Part shown: positions 61,194 through 64,000 of the stretch, one piece after another
How positions within the stretch are numbered: position 1 is the stretch's first letter
Layout: every line of letters begins with the position of its first letter
Assembly (NCBI GenBank): GCA_963556495.2
Contig: OY747716.1
Location: 47,715,818-47,779,817 of the forward strand
Length of the DNA: 64,000 bases
Direction of reading: 5' to 3'
Source: Valencia hispanica
Taxonomy: Eukaryota > Chordata > Actinopteri > Cyprinodontiformes > Valenciidae
The notes under the pieces: model-generated
Database searches by the model: none
Seen by the model: the letters and a program-made list of their open reading frames with translations, nothing else
What the model was told of the DNA's origin: nothing
Translations under genes and position numbers: made by a program

Positions 61194-63110
61194 CTCACTG
61201 CGCCTCACTCTAATGAGGACAATTCTAACTTTTGGAGGTCTCAATGGGGAAATGTTATATGGCTCTCGCACGGAACAGAGCGCTCAGCAGGGGTAGCCTC
61301 TTTAAATAACAGGTTTAATGGAAGTGTCTTGACCACACAATGTGACCCAGACGGTCACTTTATTTGCCAAGTTATTGAACACAATGACTCAACCTACTTA
61401 GTTTCTAATATTTATGGGTACAATACCAAGAAAGAAAATGTGAACCTTCTGTTGTCAATTGAAAACATTTTTACAGGTTGGCTGGTTAGATTCCCAAATG
61501 CGTTTATATTGTTAGGAGGTGATTTTAACATTATTCTAGATGGTTCTATAGATAAAAGTCCACCTTCTCAGCATAACAGTTCAGACTCGTACTTGACTGA
61601 CTTTATAAGAAGATTTAAACTGGTAGATATATGGAGAGAGAAGAATCCTAATAGCAGACTGTATACCTGGAGCAATAAATCAGGCTCTAGGCAATCAAGA
61701 CTGGATTATTGGCTTATATCTGACAGTTTAAACAAGGATTATGTTGACGTTAGCATCTGCCCTACTCCCTTAACTGATCATAAAGCCATATGCATATCTC
61801 TTAATATCACAGCTGGTTCTACACTTGCCAAACGCTCAAGCTATTGGAAGCTCAACTGTTCTGTACTGCAAAATAAGGTAGTCCAACATAAGATTAAGGA
61901 TATGATTTCACTTTATTGGTCTAAAGCAAACAAAGAAAACTGTTTTGGGCTCAACTGGGAACTGCTTAAATATGAGATAGGAAAATATTTAAGAAAGTTT
62001 GGTGCTGAAACAGCCAAAGCCAGGAAAGCGGAGGAGTTAAAGATTGTCTCTAATATAGCAAAATTATCCTGCAGAGATTTTGATTCTCTAACAAAGGAGG
62101 AAAAAGAAGAGCTATCTTACTCACAAATCAAACTTGATGAAATGTATCGACAAAAAGCAAAGGGTGCCTTTATCAGGTCTCGCTCTAAGTGGTTAGAAGA
62201 AGGCGAACAAAACTCTCATTACTTTTTTAGTCTAGAGAAATATCGTACCACCAACAACAGTATCTGTAAGTTGAATATTAATGGAGCTACCACTGAAGAT
62301 CATCGCAAAATATCAGAGTTTTGTTCAAAATTCTATAAAGAATTGTATAGCTCTCATTTTAGCCCAACTGTGTCTGATAATTTTTTTAAATCCCTTTCAG
62401 TGAAGATGATAAGTGAAGTGGATAGAGAGCACTGTGACATGCCTATATCTCTTCAAGAAGTACAGCAAGCTATAAACCAACTAAAAAATAACAAATCGCC
62501 TGGGTGTGATGGGCTATCCTCCGAATTTTATAAATCTTTTATTGCTAAACTGTCCCCTTTTTTATTAAAAGTCTTCATAGAAGCCATTGAAAATAAATAC
62601 CTCCCCACCTCTCTGACCCAAGGAATAACAGTCCTAATTCCTAAACCAAGCAAGGACAAATTATTTTTAGATAATTGGCGCCCAATTTGTTTACTAAACA
62701 ACGATTATAAAATATTAGCTATCGTATTGGCTAGAAGATTACGGGATGTTTTGGACTCCATCATAGAAGAAACACAATCAGGCTTCATGAAAAAAAGGTA
62801 TATAGGAAATAACATTAGGCTCATTTTAGATATTTTAGATTACCCAGAAATGGTAGAGGAGGGTGGGCTCATGCTGTTTGTAGACTTCTACAAAGCATTT
62901 GACACCGTTGAACATCCATTCATTTTACAGTCCCTTAAAAAATTCGGTTTTGGTGTTTTTTTTCCCTCAGCTATTAAGACCCTATATAACAATAGTAATA
63001 GCTCAATTAAATTAACAGGTGGTATGTCTCCCAGATTCAATGTCTCTAGAGGCACAAGGGTGCCCGGCTTCGCCTTACCTCTTTCTATTGGTAGCCCAGC
63101 TTTTATCTGA
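61194..63110 (+). pseudogene. L1/Tx1-like ORF2 part 1: endonuclease and RT N-terminal half
   Basis: The frame is open from 61,194 (after a TAG) to TGA at 63,108; any start codon here is arbitrary because the element is truncated. Numbering from the TTG at 61,329, the apurinic-type endonuclease shows NIYGYN (27-32), GDFN (64-67), YTWSN (112-116), SRLDYWL (123-129) and TDHK (149-152). Upstream, SNFWRSQWGNVIW and SHGTERSAGVA are in the same frame. A lysine-rich linker follows, then RT: NNKSPGCDG (387-395), NWRPICLLNNDYK (449-461), SGFMKKRYIGNN (484-495) and FVDFYKAFDTV (517-527, first catalytic Asp). After SRGTR (573-577) a loss equivalent to 5 nt shifts the frame, and 16 wrong residues precede the stop. 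Confidence 0.9.
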
Positions 63111-64000
63111 TCATATTAAATCAAGTGAAATAAACGGCATCAAAATATTAGGTAAAGAGCTTATCATATCTCAACTGGCGGACGACACCACTCTCTTTCT
63201 TAGAGATGAAAATCAAGTCTCTGTTGCAATAAATTGTATAGAAAATTTTTCCATGGCCTCTGGCTTAAGGCTGAATATCAATAAGTGCGAAATCATGTCC
63301 ATTAAGGAATGCATGAAATCTTCTATTTGTAGTATTCCAGTCAAAAATGAACTTGTTCACTTAGGTATCACAATTACCAAGGACCATCAAAAAAGGACTT
63401 CGTTAAACTTCAACCCTATTATTCAAAGAACCAAAATAAAGCTGAACCAATGGCTGTTACGGGATCTCTCCCTCAGAGGCAGAACCCTACTGTCTAAGGC
63501 AGAATGTTTATCACGGTTAACATATCCAGCTCTATCGCTGTATGTGGACAAAAAACATATTACTGAGATTGACAAGCTACTCTTTAACTTCTTATGGAAA
63601 AATAGAACTCATCATGTGAAGAAGTCTGTTCTAACAAATGACTATGAAAAGGGTGGATTAAATTTTATTGATTTCTGTACTCTTAATAATACTTTTAAAG
63701 TAAATTGGTTAAAACATTTCTTTAAAAACCCTAATTCTATTTGGAATGTCATACCCTGTCACATTCTATCAAAACTGGGTGGGTTGAGCTTTTTCTTAAC
63801 TTGTAATTACAATATTGATAAAGTCCGGATAAAAATGTCATCTTTTCACCGCCAGGCCTTCCTTTCATGGTCTCTTATTTTCAAGCATAACTTTTCGCCC
63901 CACAAATATTACATATGGAACAACAAAGACATACTGTTTAAACACAAATCTTTATTTATTGATTACTGGTTTAATAATAACATTATTTTTGTTGACCAAT
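63061..64000 (+). pseudogene. L1/Tx1-like ORF2 part 2: RT C-terminal half, continues past window
   Basis: In the +1 frame the protein resumes immediately as CPASPYLFLLVAQLL, then QLADDTTLFL (the ADD catalytic pair at 63,178-63,186), GLRLNINKCEIMS, LGITIT, NQWLLRDLSLRGRTLLSKAE, YEKGGLNFIDF, and the Tx1-typical C-terminal region with KLGGLSFFL, SSFHRQAFLSWSLIFKHNF and PHKYYIWNNKDILFKHKSL. It is open to the last base (313 codons) with no stop. Both aspartates of the ADD box are present; the residue before is Leu rather than the usual Tyr/Phe. It has no start codon of its own and is separated from part 1 only by the frameshift at 63,060. Confidence 0.9.

Larger units (their letters stand above)
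61191..64000 (+). mobile_element. L1/Tx1-like LINE, ORF2, 5' truncated, runs off the window
   Basis: Homology begins at 61,191 inside the endonuclease domain and continues to the last base. The element lacks ORF1 and the first part of the endonuclease (the LLQETH motif region is disturbed, with a TAG at 61,191-61,193). A full element would make a bicistronic mRNA and insert by target-primed reverse transcription. The frame is broken once (63,060) but is otherwise open over about 930 codons, so this is one of the youngest elements in the window. The 3' end and any poly(A) tail lie beyond 64,000. Confidence 0.9.

Overview
The window is non-coding, transposon-rich nuclear DNA from a vertebrate, almost certainly a teleost fish. 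The evidence is the repeat content: L2-type LINE 3' ends, a Tx1-like L1 LINE, two different Tc1/mariner relics (one with the common fish terminus ACTCACTGGCCACTTTATTA), tRNA-related SINE-like repeats of a kind widespread in fish, a PIF/Harbinger-type MADF fragment, and a broken class C receptor exon resembling GPRC6A. I see no intact host gene.

Layout. (1) 1-11,089 is a transposon graveyard. A segment of about 2.6-3.0 kb occurs twice in direct orientation (copy A 1-2,624, continuing beyond the left edge; copy B 5,908-8,891) with only about ten visible differences. It carries a SINE relic, an L2 fragment, a Harbinger/MADF fragment, a SINE-like element and an L2 tail. Copy A lacks 354 bp present in copy B, bounded by AGCATAT. 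Between the copies lie the receptor pseudogene (minus strand, 2,882-3,655), a decayed SINE, a stretch of about 180 bp open in all six frames, and a pair of 100-bp direct repeats. After copy B come two L2 fragments head to head, a Tc1 relic and an old L2 tail.
(2) 11,090-59,431 is one uninterrupted minisatellite of 48.3 kb, three quarters of the window, built from about 2,400 units of 17-21 bp (commonest GTACTTGTAACTTATTATTT). The units fall into a few subtypes in a non-random order that forms nested higher-order repeats: about 560/664 bp near the left end, 80 bp and about 1.4/2.83 kb at 16-23 kb, and 2,740/3,156 bp at 37-53 kb.
(3) 59,432-64,000 holds a retroposon tail, a decayed Tc1 element (59,809-60,875), an unrecognised spacer, and a 5'-truncated L1/Tx1 ORF2 (61,191 to beyond the window end) whose reading frame is broken once, at 63,060.

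Nothing here works as an operon or pathway. The biology is genome structure: a very large, internally homogenised tandem array set in transposon debris, beside a recent segmental duplication. The array is the most unusual object. I do not recognise it as a named satellite, but I could not search.
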